A DNA stretch of 64,000 bases from Heterohyrax brucei (taxonomy: Eukaryota > Chordata > Mammalia > Hyracoidea > Procaviidae): NCBI GenBank assembly GCA_028571685.1, contig CM053143.1:136682829-136746828 (forward strand), read 5' to 3'. The first letter of the stretch is position 1, and every line of letters begins with the position of its first letter. The notes under the pieces were generated by a model, which saw only the letters and a program-made list of their open reading frames with translations, searched no databases and was not told the DNA's origin. The translations under genes and the position numbers were made by a program. Of this stretch, positions 18,853 through 30,415 are shown in pieces.

Positions 18853-20373
18853 TCCTCGTGCATTTGGAATCATGCAATATGGACAATCACTTATTCTTTC
18901 TCCACCATTGGTTAACTGTGTGTTAATCCCAGAGAAGCTGAACCCTACCACGGCTCCCCGACTTGGACTGTGCTTCAAGCTTACTGAAGCCAGGTCACCG
19001 GTGCTTTCAAACTGTCTAAGCCCTAGGGCGCTAATGCCTGCATAAATCACTGATCAAAGAGAGATGTGTTACCTGGCCATTGTTACTGCTTTCTCTGGTG
19101 TGTGTACACCTGCATGGGTCACAGTCACCCTCACTCTGTCCAGACAGCAGCTCCCCTCCCACACTGAAGTCTTTTTCCTCCCCTGCTCCCCACGGCCACA
19201 TTTTACCCTCCCCAGCCTTATGCCTGCCCTGTCTTGAAATCTACTCTAGGATGCCCAGTATTTTGGAAAACCTAGCAGACCACGCCTAGGCAACAACAGG
19301 CAGGCAGGCAGGCAGATGCATGCTGGTAACAGGTCAGGGGCCCTCCCAGATGGAAAAGACAAATCCACACAAATATGAGACAAGGAATGTCTCCCGGCTC
19401 CCCTTTCCTACTGCCTGTGGTACATCTCTGCTGGCAAGGAAGCCCATGCACCAGGACCCGCTCTGGAAGGAGGAGGAAAGAAAGTCAGAGGGGAGACTCA
19501 GGCTTTCAGTGACTGAGTCAGCCTCAAATCCTCGAAATTCTTATGGTCTCCTATGGGTCCGTTAGGTCCAATTCACAAGGGGCTGGTTCACATAAGTTGT
19601 TATGGATACTAAAACACTAACTGAAGAAGTGTTTATCTGTTCATTTACCAGACCAAAGCCAAGGACATGCTCAAAAGCCTGCGGAAATCAGCAGCTGCAT
19701 TTAGAACCGCTCCCCTTGCCCCACTGGCCCAAGGCTTTTCCCTGACATCAGCTGTTCCACCGGCTAAATATCTGTTTCAGCCGATTACTGCTAAATAACA
19801 AACCAACTTTAAACAGTTCTGTGGGTTAGTTCTGCGGCTCTGCTGAGTGTCTTGCCTGCCTGCCTTGCCAGCTACGGGCTGGGCTTAACAGGGAGATCCG
19901 GAGAGGTGGCCCCGTCTCTCCAAGTGTTACCTGGCTATGAGTTGCTCCTTAAGTAGCCTGGGTTTTAGTTCTTCTTCTTTGTGCGTGGGGGTAGGGGTGG
20001 GGGGTGTGAGTAGGGGATATACATGTATTAAAACTGCTGTCATTACAACATTCTGCACATGTGCAGTTTATTGACATTAACTTACATTCAGAGCCGGGGC
20101 TTCTCCTCAGAGCACTTCAGAACAGCATTCTAAGGGCATAAAAGAAGAAATTATGAAGTTGTTTCAGGCCTGGGATTGGAAATCACACAACATCATTTCT
20201 ACCACATTCTCTATAGCAAGTCACAGACCAGACAAGATTAAAGGAACAGGGAATTACATTCTTGATGGCAGGACTGTATTTTTATTGGGACCACAGGGAG
20301 TATCTCCAAAGAACATAAACTATTTTACCTAGAAATCATGTGGAAAGCTTATTAATAGCCACTGATAATAATG
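18853..20373. other. Longest low-repeat stretch, GC-richer in its right half
   Basis: Apart from a (GGCA)4 run near 19300 I see no interspersed repeat. 19680-19960 is more GC-rich, with clustered short motifs such as 'cagctgttccaccggctaaa' and 'cagccgattactgctaaata'. Open frames here are short and overlap on both strands. I find no convincing exon. The stretch may be regulatory non-coding DNA. Confidence 0.4.
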
Positions 20374-20545
20374 AGGAAACCCTAGTGGCGTAGTGGGTTA
20401 AGTGCTGTATCTGTTAACCAAAAGGTTGGCAGTTCAAATCCTCCTGGCACTCCTTGGAAACTCTACGGGGCAGTTGTACCCTGTCCTACAGGGTCACTAT
20501 GACTCGGACCAGACTCGATGACAGTGTTTTGTTTTCTTTTTTAAA
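20374..20545 (+). repeat. Afrotherian short SINE
   Basis: 'ggaaaccctagtggcgtagtgg' through 'cactatgactcggaccagac' with a T-rich tail. Confidence 0.92.
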
Positions 20546-20896
20546 TAACAATGATGTTAAAAAAAAAATAGTGTTCCAAATACTGCGTTAACTTGTTCAC
20601 GATAATTATCTGTCAGAAACTTGGTGAGGCAGGTGTTAGAGACAAACATATTGTCTCCCATTGTTCCTGCTTCCACGTGAGCAGGTAGAACATTCTAAAG
20701 CAGAATGTTTGGCCTCTTGCCACCATCAGCCTCCAACCATCCCTTCCAATGGAAGAAAGAGTGATTCATCTGCTGGTGAGTCTTGGAAGAAGACTGTTTC
20801 TTCATTCTTGGCAGCTGAGAGTGTGTAGGCAGAGGGCATTCTAGTTGGCTCAGGAGTGGGTATAGGGGCTCAACTCAGTACAGGGTGGTGGAGGTG
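20546..20896. other. Unrecognised spacer
   Basis: 'atctgtcagaaacttggtga' may be a faint MIR remnant; otherwise nothing identifiable. Confidence 0.4.
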
Positions 20897-21609
20897 TTAA
20901 GTGTTGTTGGCTCATTTCTGACTCATAGCAACCCTACATACAACAGAACGAAACACTGTCCAGACCTGTATCAGTCTCACAAACTTGAGATTATGCTTGA
21001 GCTCGTCGTTGCAGCCACTGTGCCAATCCGTCTTGTGGAGGATCATCCTCTTTCACTGACTGTCTACTTTACCAAGCATGATGTCCTTCTCCAGGGATTT
21101 ATCCCTCCTAATAATATGTCCAAACTATGTAAAACATCATCTTATCATCCTTGCATCTAAAAAGCATTCTGATCATATTTCTTCCAGGAGAGATTTATTT
21201 GTCCTTTTGGTATTCCATTGTACATTGGATATTCTTTGCCAACACAATTCAAAGGCATTAATTCTTTGGTCATCCTCATTCCTCAGCCGGTTTTCCCATA
21301 TACATGAGGTAGCTGAAAACACCATGGCTTGTGTCAGGGACACTTTAGGATTCAAGGTGATACCTTTGCTTTTTAACACTTTAAAGAAGTCTTTTAAAGC
21401 AGACTTGCCCAACGCAATGTGTCTTTTTCTTGACTGCTGCTTGCATGGGTGCTGATGTGGATTCAAGTAAAATGAAATCCTTGAGCACTTCAATCTTTTC
21501 TCCATTTATCACACTGCTTATTGGTTCTGCTGTGTTGCTTCTTGCTATCTTTATGTGAACATATAATCCATACCAAAGGCTATAGTCTTTGATCTTCATC
21601 AGTAAATAC

Positions 21610-21960
21610 TTCAAATCCTCAAATTTTCAGCAAGGTTGTGTCATCTGCGTAACACAGGCTGTTAATGAGTCTTCCTGTAATCCTAATGCCTCATTCTTTA
21701 TCATATAGTCCAGCTTCTGAAATTATTTTCTCAGCATTCAGATTGAATAGATATAGTGAAAGGATACAGCCTTGACACACACCTCTCCTGACTTTAAACC
21801 ACTTAGTATCCCCTTGTTCTATCTGAACAACTGCCTCTTGAGCTACGAACAGGTTCCTCATGAGCACAACTAAGTGTTCTATAATTCCCATTCTTTGCTA
21901 TATTATCCATAATTTGTTGTGGTCCGCATAGTTGAATGCCTCAGCACAGACAATAAAATA
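21610..21960 (-). pseudogene. RTE reverse transcriptase remnant
   Basis: A minus-strand frame (21691-21891) reads through the RT palm: GVCQGCILSLYLFNLNAEKI is the fingers/palm 'QGC.LSP.LFN' motif. The preceding frame carries the 'ADHNKLW' stretch that normally includes the first catalytic Asp. The YADD region at 21640-21660 falls in a different frame. Broken and inactive. Confidence 0.75.
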
Positions 21961-22399
21961 CAGGTAAACATCTTTCTATTATTTTCAGCTTTCAATCAGA
22001 ATCCATCTAAAATCAGCGATTTGAGTATGGTGATCTGTATATTCCTTCCATCTGCTTTTGATGCTTCCCATATCATTCACGATGTTCCTTGTAGAGTCCT
22101 CAGTATTACAACTTGAAGCTTGAATTTTTGCTTCCGTTCTTTCAGTTTAAATGTGCTCTTCCTTTTTAGTTTTATAACTCCAGGTTTTTGCACATGTCAT
22201 TGTAATGCTTTACTTGTCTTCTGGAGTCACCCTTGGAAATCTTCTGTTCAGCTGTTTTATTTCACCACTCCTTCCTTTTGCTTCAGCTATTCTACTTTCA
22301 AAAGCAGATTCCAGGTCTCTGCTGACATTAGTATTGGTCTTTTCACTTTTTTCTACTTAATGACTTTTTGCTTTCTTTCAATATGATGTCTTTGATGTC

Positions 22400-23320
22400 A
22401 CTTCGCAGCTCATCTGGTGTCTAGCATTAGAGTTCATTGTGTTGAATCTGTTCTTGAGATAACCTCTAAACTCAGGTAGGATATACTCACAGTCATCCTT
22501 TGGTTTTCATGGATTTGTTCTAATTTTCTCCAGTTTTAACCTGAACTTGCATAGGAACAACTGATGGTCTGTTTCACAGTCAGCCCCATCCTTATTTTAA
22601 CTGATGATACTGAGCTTTTCTATTGCCTCTTTCCACAGATGTAGTGATTTCATTCCTGTGTATACTATCTGGTGAGGTTCACATGTATAGTTAGTCACCT
22701 ACTGTGTTGGTAAAAGGAGGTATTTGCCACGAAGTTGTTGGTCTTGTAAAATTCTATCATGTGATCTCTGGCATCATGTCTATCACCAAGGACATATTTT
22801 CCAACTACTGATCTTTCATCTTTGTGTCCAACTTTCTCATTCCAATCACCAATAATTATCAATGCATTCTGACTGAAGATTTGATTAATTTCAGATTACA
22901 GAAGCTGGCAAGTCTTCAATTTCTTCATCTTTGTCATTAGTGTTTGGTGCATAAATTTATATGATAGTCATATTAACTGGTCTTCCTGATAGGTTTATGA
23001 ATATTATCCAATCTCTGACAGCACTGTACTTCAGGATAGATCTTGAAATATTCTTCTTGATGATGAATGTAACAGCATTCCTCTTCAAATTTGTCATTTC
23101 TGGCATAGAAATGGTTGTCCAACTCTAAATGGCTACTACCAGTCCATTTCAGTTCACTAATGTATAGTACATCCATCTTCACATATTCCATTTCACTTTT
23201 GATAATTCCAATTTTTATAGATTTATACTTCATACAGTCCAGGTTCTGGGTAGTAAAGCAATTCAGGGTAGCAAAGCTGTTTAGTCCCACCAAAGTCCCA
23301 GTCTCCAGACAGCTTGCTCA
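22400..23320 (-). pseudogene. RTE apurinic-type endonuclease remnant
   Basis: The minus-strand frame 22973-23293 contains 'VKMDVLYISELKWTGSSHLE', the conserved early block of the RTE APE-like endonuclease with its catalytic Glu ('ISELKW'). Further degenerate endonuclease sequence follows to about 22400 ('ggtgattggaatgagaaagt' in sense orientation). This is the only RTE copy in the window that keeps the endonuclease. Confidence 0.7.
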
Positions 23321-23399
23321 GTTTGTAAAGAAGTAATTTTAAAGTCCATCTACCTAACTTCTGGATCTCTCAATTGTTTCAGAACTAAGAGAAGTAAGA

Positions 23400-23557
23400 A
23401 CCAAAACCCTGAGGTGGAGTTGACTCCTTCTCATGGCAACCCTGTAAGACAGAGTAAAGTGGCCCCCTAAGTTTTCCGAGGAGTGACTAGTGGATTTGAA
23501 CTGCTGACCTTTTGGTTAGCTGCTGAATGGTTAACCACTGTACCACCAGGGTTCCAG
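23400..23557 (-). repeat. Afrotherian short SINE
   Basis: Tail complement 'accaaaaccctgaggtggag' to head complement 'actgtaccaccagggttcc'. Confidence 0.9.
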
Positions 23558-23867
23558 ACAGGGAGAAGGAGGTGTCATTTAATGAACTCTTTCAAATCTC
23601 ACCAGCAAATACAATTACTAGCTTTTTTGTTGAAAAGTTGGGTAATTTGTGCAAGGTTGCACGGCTAAGACTCGGTGAAGCCCTGCTCGGGAACAGTTTC
23701 CTTGACTGCAAGCAGAACTCTCTTCACTCCTCCCTCCTTGACTGCAGGAAGCCACATTCATGTTACCATTTTCCTTCCTTCAGCCATAGCTAGTTAGCAA
23801 ACAATTCTTTAACACTTTCTCTCTTCCCATTTGTTCTTCATATTGAAAAAACAAACAAACAAAAAAA

Positions 23868-24072
23868 AAAAAACTGTTACCATTGGGTCAGTGTTTGCTG
23901 ACTCAGTGGCAACTCCCTGTCTGACTAGAATTGTGCTCCACGGTGTTTTTAGTGGCTGGCTTTTGGAAGTAGATCACCAGGTATTTCTTCTGAAGCACAT
24001 TTAAATAAATTCAAACCTCCAACCTTCAATCTCTAAACTTTAACAACTGTCTGTACCACACCCAGGACTCTT
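23868..24072 (-). repeat. Afrotherian long SINE, divergent subtype
   Basis: 'ttagtggctggcttttggaa', 'tagatcaccaggtatttctt' and 'ttcaaacctccaaccttcaa'. A-rich simple sequence precedes it (23850-23873). The same subtype recurs at 27750. Confidence 0.8.
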
Positions 24073-24252
24073 ACTGTTCACATAACTACCGTTTGCCAAG
24101 CCTGAGGGTATATTGTGTGTTAAGCATTTATAACCCAGAAGCTAACTTAGGAACCCTGACTTTTGAGGATTCCATTAAAATTCATTTGGTGCTCACTCTC
24201 TAATAAGTGTGCCAAAAGTCTTGAATTCCTCTACTCTCTCTGGATTTGAAGT

Positions 24253-24264
24253 GGGGGGGGGGGG
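24253..24264. repeat. Poly(G)12 run
   Basis: Twelve uninterrupted G. Prone to length error in sequencing. Confidence 0.95.
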
Positions 24265-24654
24265 TACCAGTTTACCTTATTTCACGTTTCCTAGTGGTTT
24301 GTGACTCCAAAATCCTACTTCCATCAAATTATTCAGAACCCTGTGTAGGTTATTTCTCTTCTATGGCATTACCTGCCATAGAATGCAAACACTTTGCCTC
24401 AATTTTCCCCTGAAACAGCATTTACAGCAAACATTTGGGCGTGCAATTTGAGTGAAGGTGCACACTGTTGGAGTTCTGCATTGCTCAGGCCCCCAAGTTT
24501 CTGCTCATATTTGTAATTGTGCATCCTCACTAGCTGCTACTCCTCTGTTTTCATATGTTAACTTAATTGTATAAAACTTCAAATGCACATACTAGAAGGG
24601 AGAATATTACAATGAGCCCTATCATTCCACCACTTAGTTTCAACAGTCACTAAC

Positions 24655-27044
24655 TGCTTTAGTCAGCTAGTGCTGCTCTAACAGCGATACCACCAGTGGA
24701 TGACTTTAACAAAGGAAAGTTTATTCTTAGGCAGTCCCATAGGCTGCAAGCCCAAATTCAGGATGTCTACTCCAGGGGAAGTCTTTCCCCCTTGTTGGCT
24801 CTAGAGGAAAGTCCAATGTTGCATCAGTCTTTGTTCAGGTAGCACCTTGGCATAGGAAACTCAGGTCTGAAGGACACACTCTTCTCCTGGTGCTGTTTTT
24901 CTGGTGGTGTCAGGTTCTCAAATCTCTCTGCAAGATTTTTCCCTTTATAGCTAAGAGACTGCCTCCAGGCACTGAAAACAACCTTATGTTGAATCCTGCT
25001 GTACCAATACAACTGCCCTTATTAACATTATAGAGGCAGGAATTCCAACAGGGAGTAACATCAGACAATACCAAGAATTATGGCACAGCCAAACTGTCAC
25101 AGACTTTTCTAGTTAATTTATTACAGTAAATGAATAAAATTTCTAACATCTATTGAGCCAAGTGCCGTCGAGTCTATCTCATATATAATAAACCTTCGCT
25201 ACCCACCCCCCCGGCCTTGTAGCCATCGAAGTTATTTTCTTCTGTAGATAATTTTATTTTTAAGTCCTTGTAACCGGGGTCTCATACAGTATGTGTCCTT
25301 TTGACACTGACTGATTTCATTCAGCGTGGTATTTTCCAGTTGAAACCATGTTATGAGATGTTTCCTAAAATCTACATTATTTTTTATCATAGCATTGTGT
25401 TCCACTGAGTATATGTACCATAGTTTGTTTATCCATTCATCTGTTGATGGGCCCCGAGTTGATTCCATCCTTTAGCTATTGTGGACTGTGCTGCAATAAA
25501 CATTTGTGTACATGTGTCTGTTGGTATTACAGCCTTTGTCTCTGAAGGATACATTCCAAGAGTGGAATTACTGAATCAAGTGGTATATCTTTTTAAGGAA
25601 GGTATAAGCTTTTTAAGGAAGCACCAGATTGCTTTCCAAAGAGGTCGTACCAATTTTCAGTCCCACCAGCAGTGTAGGAGAGTTCCAATCTCTCTACAGC
25701 TTCTCCAGCATTTGTTATTTTGCGTTTTTTGGATCATGCCCAATCTTGTTAGAGTGAGATGAGATCTCATTGTAGTTTTGATTTGGATTTCTCTGATAGC
25801 TAATGATCGTGAGCATATTCTCATGTGTCTTTTGGCTGCCTGGATACCCTTTCTTGTGAAGTGTCTGCCCATCTCCTTTGCCTTTTGCTTAAATGGGTTA
25901 TTTACTTTTTTCTTGTTGATGTTTTGCAAAACCTTGTCAATTATGGAGACCAAACATTGGTCCAACATGTAGTTGCCAAATACTTTTTCCTATTCTGTAA
26001 GTGGTCTTTTAACTCTTTTGATAAAGTCTTTGGATGAGTAAAAGTGTTTGATTCTTAGTAGTTCCCATTTATCTATTTTGTCTTCTATTAATCTTTGTTA
26101 GATTTTGAAATCTGTCTAACCTGTGTATTAGAACATCCATCATTGATCCTATTTTTTTCTTGCATGATTTTTATCTTTTTAGGTTTGATATTTAGGTCTT
26201 TGATCCATTTAGAGTTAGTTTTTGTGTAAAGTGTGAGACATGGGTGTTGTTTCAGTTTTTTTGCAATGGATATCCAATTTTGCCAACACCATTTGCTAAA
26301 GAGACTGTTTTTACCCCGGTTTACAATCTTAGGGCCTTTGTTGAAAATCAACTGTTCATAAGAGGATAGTGGCAGCTCTGGGATCTCCATTCTATTCCAT
26401 TGGTCTATATGTCTCTTTTTTGTACCAGTACCAGGCTGTTTTGACTACTGTGGCAGTGTGATAGGTTCTAAGGTTGGGTATAGTGTGAGGCTTACCATTG
26501 TTTTCTTCTTCTTCAGTAGTACTTTACTAAGCTGGGGTTTCTTTCCATTTCAGAAAAGTTGGTGATATGTTTCTCCATCTCATTAAAAAGTGATGCTGGA
26601 ATTTGTATTGGGATTGCATTGTATAAGTAGATCGCTTTAGGTAAAATGGACATCTTCACAGTGTAAAGTCTTCCTAATCGTGAGCAGGGTAGGTTTCTCC
26701 AACTTTGTAAGTCTTTTTTGGTTTCTTGCAGTAAGGCCTTGTAGTTCTCTCTGTATAGGTCTCTTATTTCTCTAGTTAGATTTATTCCTAGATATTTTCT
26801 CTTCTTGGGGGCTATAGTAAGTTGTAATGATTTGGTGATTTCTTCTTTAATGAACTCCTTGTGGTATAAAGGAACCCTACTGCTTTATTTATGTTAATCT
26901 TGTATCCCAATACTTTGCTGAACACCTCTATTAGTTCCAGTAGTTTACTTATGGATTCCTTAGGATTCTCTGTATATACAATCATATCATCTGCTAATAG
27001 AAGATTTTTACAGATTTTTTAGGGAACACATTCAATCCATGACA
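24655..27044 (-). mobile_element. MaLR-like solo LTR, split by an L1
   Basis: Left part 24655-25107 ('tgctttagtcagctagtgct' to 'ccaaactgtcacagactttt'). Right part about 27008-27044 ('ttagggaacacattcaatcc', ending ATGACA). Together they make one LTR of about 490 bp in normal order. The L1 at 25108-27007 occupies the break. Confidence 0.85.
25108..27007 (-). mobile_element. L1, C-terminal ORF2 part, inserted in an LTR
   Basis: Sense order on the minus strand goes from the RT end ('gcagatgatatgattgtata' complement near 26990) to the ORF2 C-terminus near 25230. Flanking near-duplications ACAGACTTTT (25098-25107) and ACAGATTTTT (27010-27019) support a single insertion event. The usual 1-kb 3' UTR is almost absent; instead about 115 bp of unplaced sequence, including a SINE-tail-like 'gccaagtgccgtcgagtc', lies at the 3' side. 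Frames are broken. Confidence 0.83.
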
Positions 27045-27144
27045 CCATCTACAGCCAATCTTGTTTCATCTATACACTCGTCCACTCTCCTGTTCAGATT
27101 ATTGTGAAGCACACTTCAGATACCATTTCATCTATAAATTGTTC

Positions 27145-27573
27145 TGTCCTAGTCATGTAGTGCTGCTATAATAGAAATAGCACAAGTGGATGGCTTTGTC
27201 ACAGAGTTTATTTCCTCACAGTAAACTAGGCCAAACATCCAAATTCAGGGTGTGAACTCCAGAGGAAGTCTTTCTCCCTGAGCTTCTCTTCAATCTTTCC
27301 CCATACTAGGAGCTTCTCTCCATGGGAACACCAGGTACAGGGAACGTGTTCTGCTCCTAGCATTACATTCTTTAGCAGTATGAGGTGTCCACACTCCAGG
27401 GAAATGCTCTTTATGTTGGCTCGGAGATGCGATCTTCATACAGATGTTACAATCCCATCCTAATCCTCTTGACATAAAATTACAATCACAAAAAGGAGGA
27501 CAACCACATGATAGTGGGAGTCATGGCCCCAAGCTGATATATATTTCGGGGGTGCACAATTCAATCCATGAAA
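27145..27573 (-). mobile_element. MaLR-like solo LTR
   Basis: 'tgtcctagtcatgtagtgct' to 'gcacaattcaatccatgaaa'. Short internal losses in the centre. Lies about 100 bp from the previous LTR in the same orientation, but subfamily differences argue against one provirus. Confidence 0.85.
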
Positions 27574-27749
27574 GTTTCCTTAGGCCTATCTAAAAGAATT
27601 GTTTTTAAAAATATAACCAGCATACCAACAGCACTTCCAAACATAATTAATAGCAATTCTTCATAATCTCCTCCTCTCTCAGCCACGAGCTTTAATCACC
27701 ATGTAACAGAGAAGGCTCATACATTTCTATCTTTAACAGATCTCATTTC

Positions 27750-27925
27750 TTGGTTGATTCCAACTTCTGACAACCCGCTATGTGTCAGACAAGAACTTGC
27801 TGCACAGAATTTTCAGTGGCTGATTCTTCAGAAGTACATCACCAGCCGTTTCTTATAAGGTGCCTCTTGGTGGACTTGAACCTCCAACCTTTCAGGTAGC
27901 AGCCAACTGCATTAACTGTTTACAA
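27750..27925 (-). repeat. Afrotherian long SINE, divergent subtype
   Basis: 'tttcagtggctgattcttca', 'ggtgcctcttggtggacttg' and 'aacctccaacctttcaggta' match the copy at 23868. Confidence 0.82.
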
Positions 27926-28156
27926 TATGCAGTAGCTCCTTCTGAGATACAGAAACATACAGTAACTGCCTACCAGACCAGGGTCAACTTCCCCTCAGTG
28001 CCTGGGGTCTGCAATATATTCAGGTGCTCACAAAAAAGTCTTATTTCTTTTAAAATAAACCTTTAGGTAAAAAAGAAAAAAATCATATGGTATTAGTGTA
28101 CTCATCTGTATACAGAGAAGTTATAACACGTAATTTTAATGTTTACCATCTATACA

Positions 28157-28497
28157 TAAAGAACCTGGTGGGACAACGGTTAAGCACCTGGCTGATAACC
28201 CACAAGTGGCTCTGGAGGGAGCAAGGCCTTGAGTTCTGCTCTTGTAAACACCCATACCCACTGCTGTTGAGTGGAGTATGACTCATAGCGACCCTAGAGG
28301 ACACAGTAGAACTGCCCCCTAGAGTTCCCAGGGAGCGCCTCGTAGATTTGAACTGCTGATCTTTTGGTTAGCAGATGTAGCACTTAACCCACTATACCAC
28401 CAGAGTATTACAGCCTAAAAAACCTTATGGAGAGTTTTACCTTGTCACATGAGGTCACTATGAGTTATAATGGACTTGATGGCACCAGAAAACAACA
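28157..28497 (+). repeat. Afrotherian long SINE, split by a second SINE
   Basis: Left part 'aaagaacctggtgggacaac' to 'ttctgctcttgtaaa'. Right part 'attacagcctaaaaaacctt' to 'gacttgatggcaccagaaaa'. The break falls at the same consensus position ('tctgtaaagattacagcc') as in the SINE at 15230. Confidence 0.82.
28247..28408 (-). repeat. Afrotherian short SINE inserted in a SINE
   Basis: Tail complement 'acccactgctgttgagtgga', body 'gtagaactgccccctagagt' and head complement 'cactataccaccagagt'. This is the short subtype, unlike the long-subtype insert at 15345, so the two insertions are independent. Confidence 0.85.
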
Positions 28498-28506
28498 TAC
28501 GTAATA

Positions 28507-29049
28507 CATATTGTTAACTGAGTTTGGGAAATGCTACATACCTCACAACTAAATATCACTACAGTCATCTTCAAAATACTCCCCTTGGGAAGCAATGCAA
28601 TGATGTCTGTGCCTGGTCCACTTTCAAGCAATTTTTGCACTCCTTTTCTGGAGTGGCCATTAGAGCTGTCATATTACTGTTGATGACCAGAATCTCATCC
28701 AAATGTCTTCATTTCAATGTTTCCTATATCTTTGACTAAAGAAAAATGTCATTACGGGCTGCAATCAGTTGAGCAGGGAAGGTGTTCCAATGCAGTTATT
28801 TGTTTACTGGCTAAAAACTCCCTCACAGACAACTCTAAAATTAAGTTCCCAAACTTGTCACATTGCTACCACATACAATGGTCATTCCAGAAAGAGTTTC
28901 AAAATTCATTTGAATGGTAGACTATGTTCCGGTATCGATGGATAGCTTCCCACGGGGAGTACTTCAAAGGTGACCATAGAGATATTCAGCAACAAGATAT
29001 GTAGCACTTACAACAAGTAAGTTTACAGACTTAACTGTCAGACCTCGTA
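28507..29049 (-). mobile_element. Mariner-derived foldback element (copy 2)
   Basis: Both arms are present: left 'aatgctacatacctcacaac', 'aatactccccttgggaagca'; right 'ttcccacggggagtacttca', 'gtagcacttacaacaagtaa' and 'cttaactgtcagacctcgta'. The core is in reverse orientation relative to copy 1 ('aaaaactccctcacagacaa'). The transposase remnant is more eroded. Confidence 0.72.
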
Positions 29050-29779
29050 AATATAGTTGCTATTGCTATGGAGGAAAAGACACAGACGAGCAAAAGCACC
29101 AAGGCTCCATGACAGTCATAACGTATGACGCGTACATAATGCGTAACTGACATCTCTTTTTACCTATCTCAAAGGAATCCTCTGATTCAAATAAGCAAAT
29201 CGGAATGTAGGCATCTCCAGTCCCCTCTTCTGGTCCTCCCCACATATTCCCTACATCAGCGAAGGGCTCATCAGTGTGAAAATAAGTGGAGACTACCCAA
29301 GTGAAAACAGACTATTTATTCAAATTTTGCTATAGTGAGGGAGTCAGCTACAATGACTTGAACTTAGAAAAGACTCAAAGGCAGGTATGGGAGAAGGAAA
29401 GCTTGATAGTGGTTTTTTAAAAAAGAAGGTCTCAGATTGGAGGTGGTTGGCATGGCAAAGCCAGAGGCAGGCTAAGTGGACATGGGGTGTTCTGCATCTT
29501 TGGTTTGGGGGACCTTACTTGACTTTCTCTGGTTGGTTCTGAGTACAAAGCAAGGCAAAAATAGAGAAACTGGCAGTCATTGACCAAGTCCTGACTGTTG
29601 TGGGGCAATTGCTGCAGAGGTTGTGGTTTGGCTTCTGGGCTGGTTGCTGCAAAAGTTATGGGTCAGAGTTCTATTTTTAGAGATGGTCTGGCTGTTGTCA
29701 GCTTGTATGTTCAGTCTCTCACTAGCCTATTGCATAAGCCCAAACCCCAGAAACCATCTTTCATACTTCCCTCCCCTCT
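29050..29779. other. Unrecognised sequence
   Basis: No repeat or exon recognised. A G/T-rich part at 29440-29680 carries short open frames only. Confidence 0.45.
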
Positions 29780-30140
29780 CTGACATATCCAATCCATCAC
29801 TAAGTCCTATAAATCTACCCCTTCCCAAATATCTCTCAAGTCTGTCAGCTGTTTCTGTCTCCATTACCACAACACAAACTATTTTCCTCTTTCATCTACT
29901 CTACTAAACAGCCTCCTAATTTAGGCTATCTCCCTCCACTGCCCTCCTCAATCTACTGGCACAGTTATTTTTTTCTTCGGAAACACCATTTCTGTGCTTA
30001 ATTTCCTTCAGTGGCTTCCCACAGGACAAAGACTGGATCTTTAGCACGGCCTCCCATGCCCTGCATGGTCTGGCTTCTGTCCTCAGCCTCTTTCAGCTTG
30101 TGAGAGAAACTGGTCCTCTTTCAGTTACTGGCTTATCTTC
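29780..30140 (+). mobile_element. L2 LINE fragment
   Basis: 'catatccaatccatcactaa', 'ttccttcagtggcttcccac', 'ggatctttagcacggcctcc' and 'atgccctgcatggtctggct' follow the order of the L2 3' region. Ancient and non-coding. Confidence 0.72.
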
Positions 30141-30254
30141 CCACCTGCCTCAGTGGATTTCTTGGAAAGCTTTGGGCAGCTCTAGAATCAAAGGAATAGT
30201 GGAAGGATCAGAGTAGGAGCCAGCACAGCTCCAGGGATACAGAGCCAAATAAAC

Positions 30255-30415
30255 AAACCAATTGCCATTAAGTCCATTCTGACTCACAGCAACCCTGTAA
30301 GACCAAAGTGCACTACTCCGAAGAGTTTATTTACAGTGAGTACCTGATGGACTTGAACTGCTGACCTTTTGGTTAGCAGCCACAGCTCTCAACCACTACA
30401 TCACCAAGACTTCTT
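30255..30415 (-). repeat. Afrotherian short SINE
   Basis: Tail complement 'aaacaaaccaattgccatta' to head complement 'accactacatcaccaagact'. Confidence 0.9.

Larger units (their letters stand above)
20897..23335 (-). mobile_element. RTE (BovB-like) LINE, longest copy in the window
   Basis: About 2.4 kb running on the minus strand from an endonuclease start near 23320 to the 3' tail at 20897 ('gttggctcatttctgactca' in complement). A full RTE is about 3.2-3.3 kb by general knowledge, so some internal or 5' sequence is missing. Frames are broken throughout by stops and shifts. 3' end blocks are shared with copies at 10.9, 12.0, 15.8 and 52 kb. Confidence 0.88.

Noticed and set aside
18853-20373. 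HOPX terminal exon in the low-repeat stretch
   Set aside because: Expected from human synteny downstream of THEGL, but I could not find homeodomain-like coding sequence here or elsewhere in the window.
27145-27573. Paired LTRs at 24655 and 27145 as ends of one provirus
   Set aside because: Same orientation, but the sequence between them is an L1 inside the first LTR plus about 100 bp. No retroviral internal region, and the LTRs differ.
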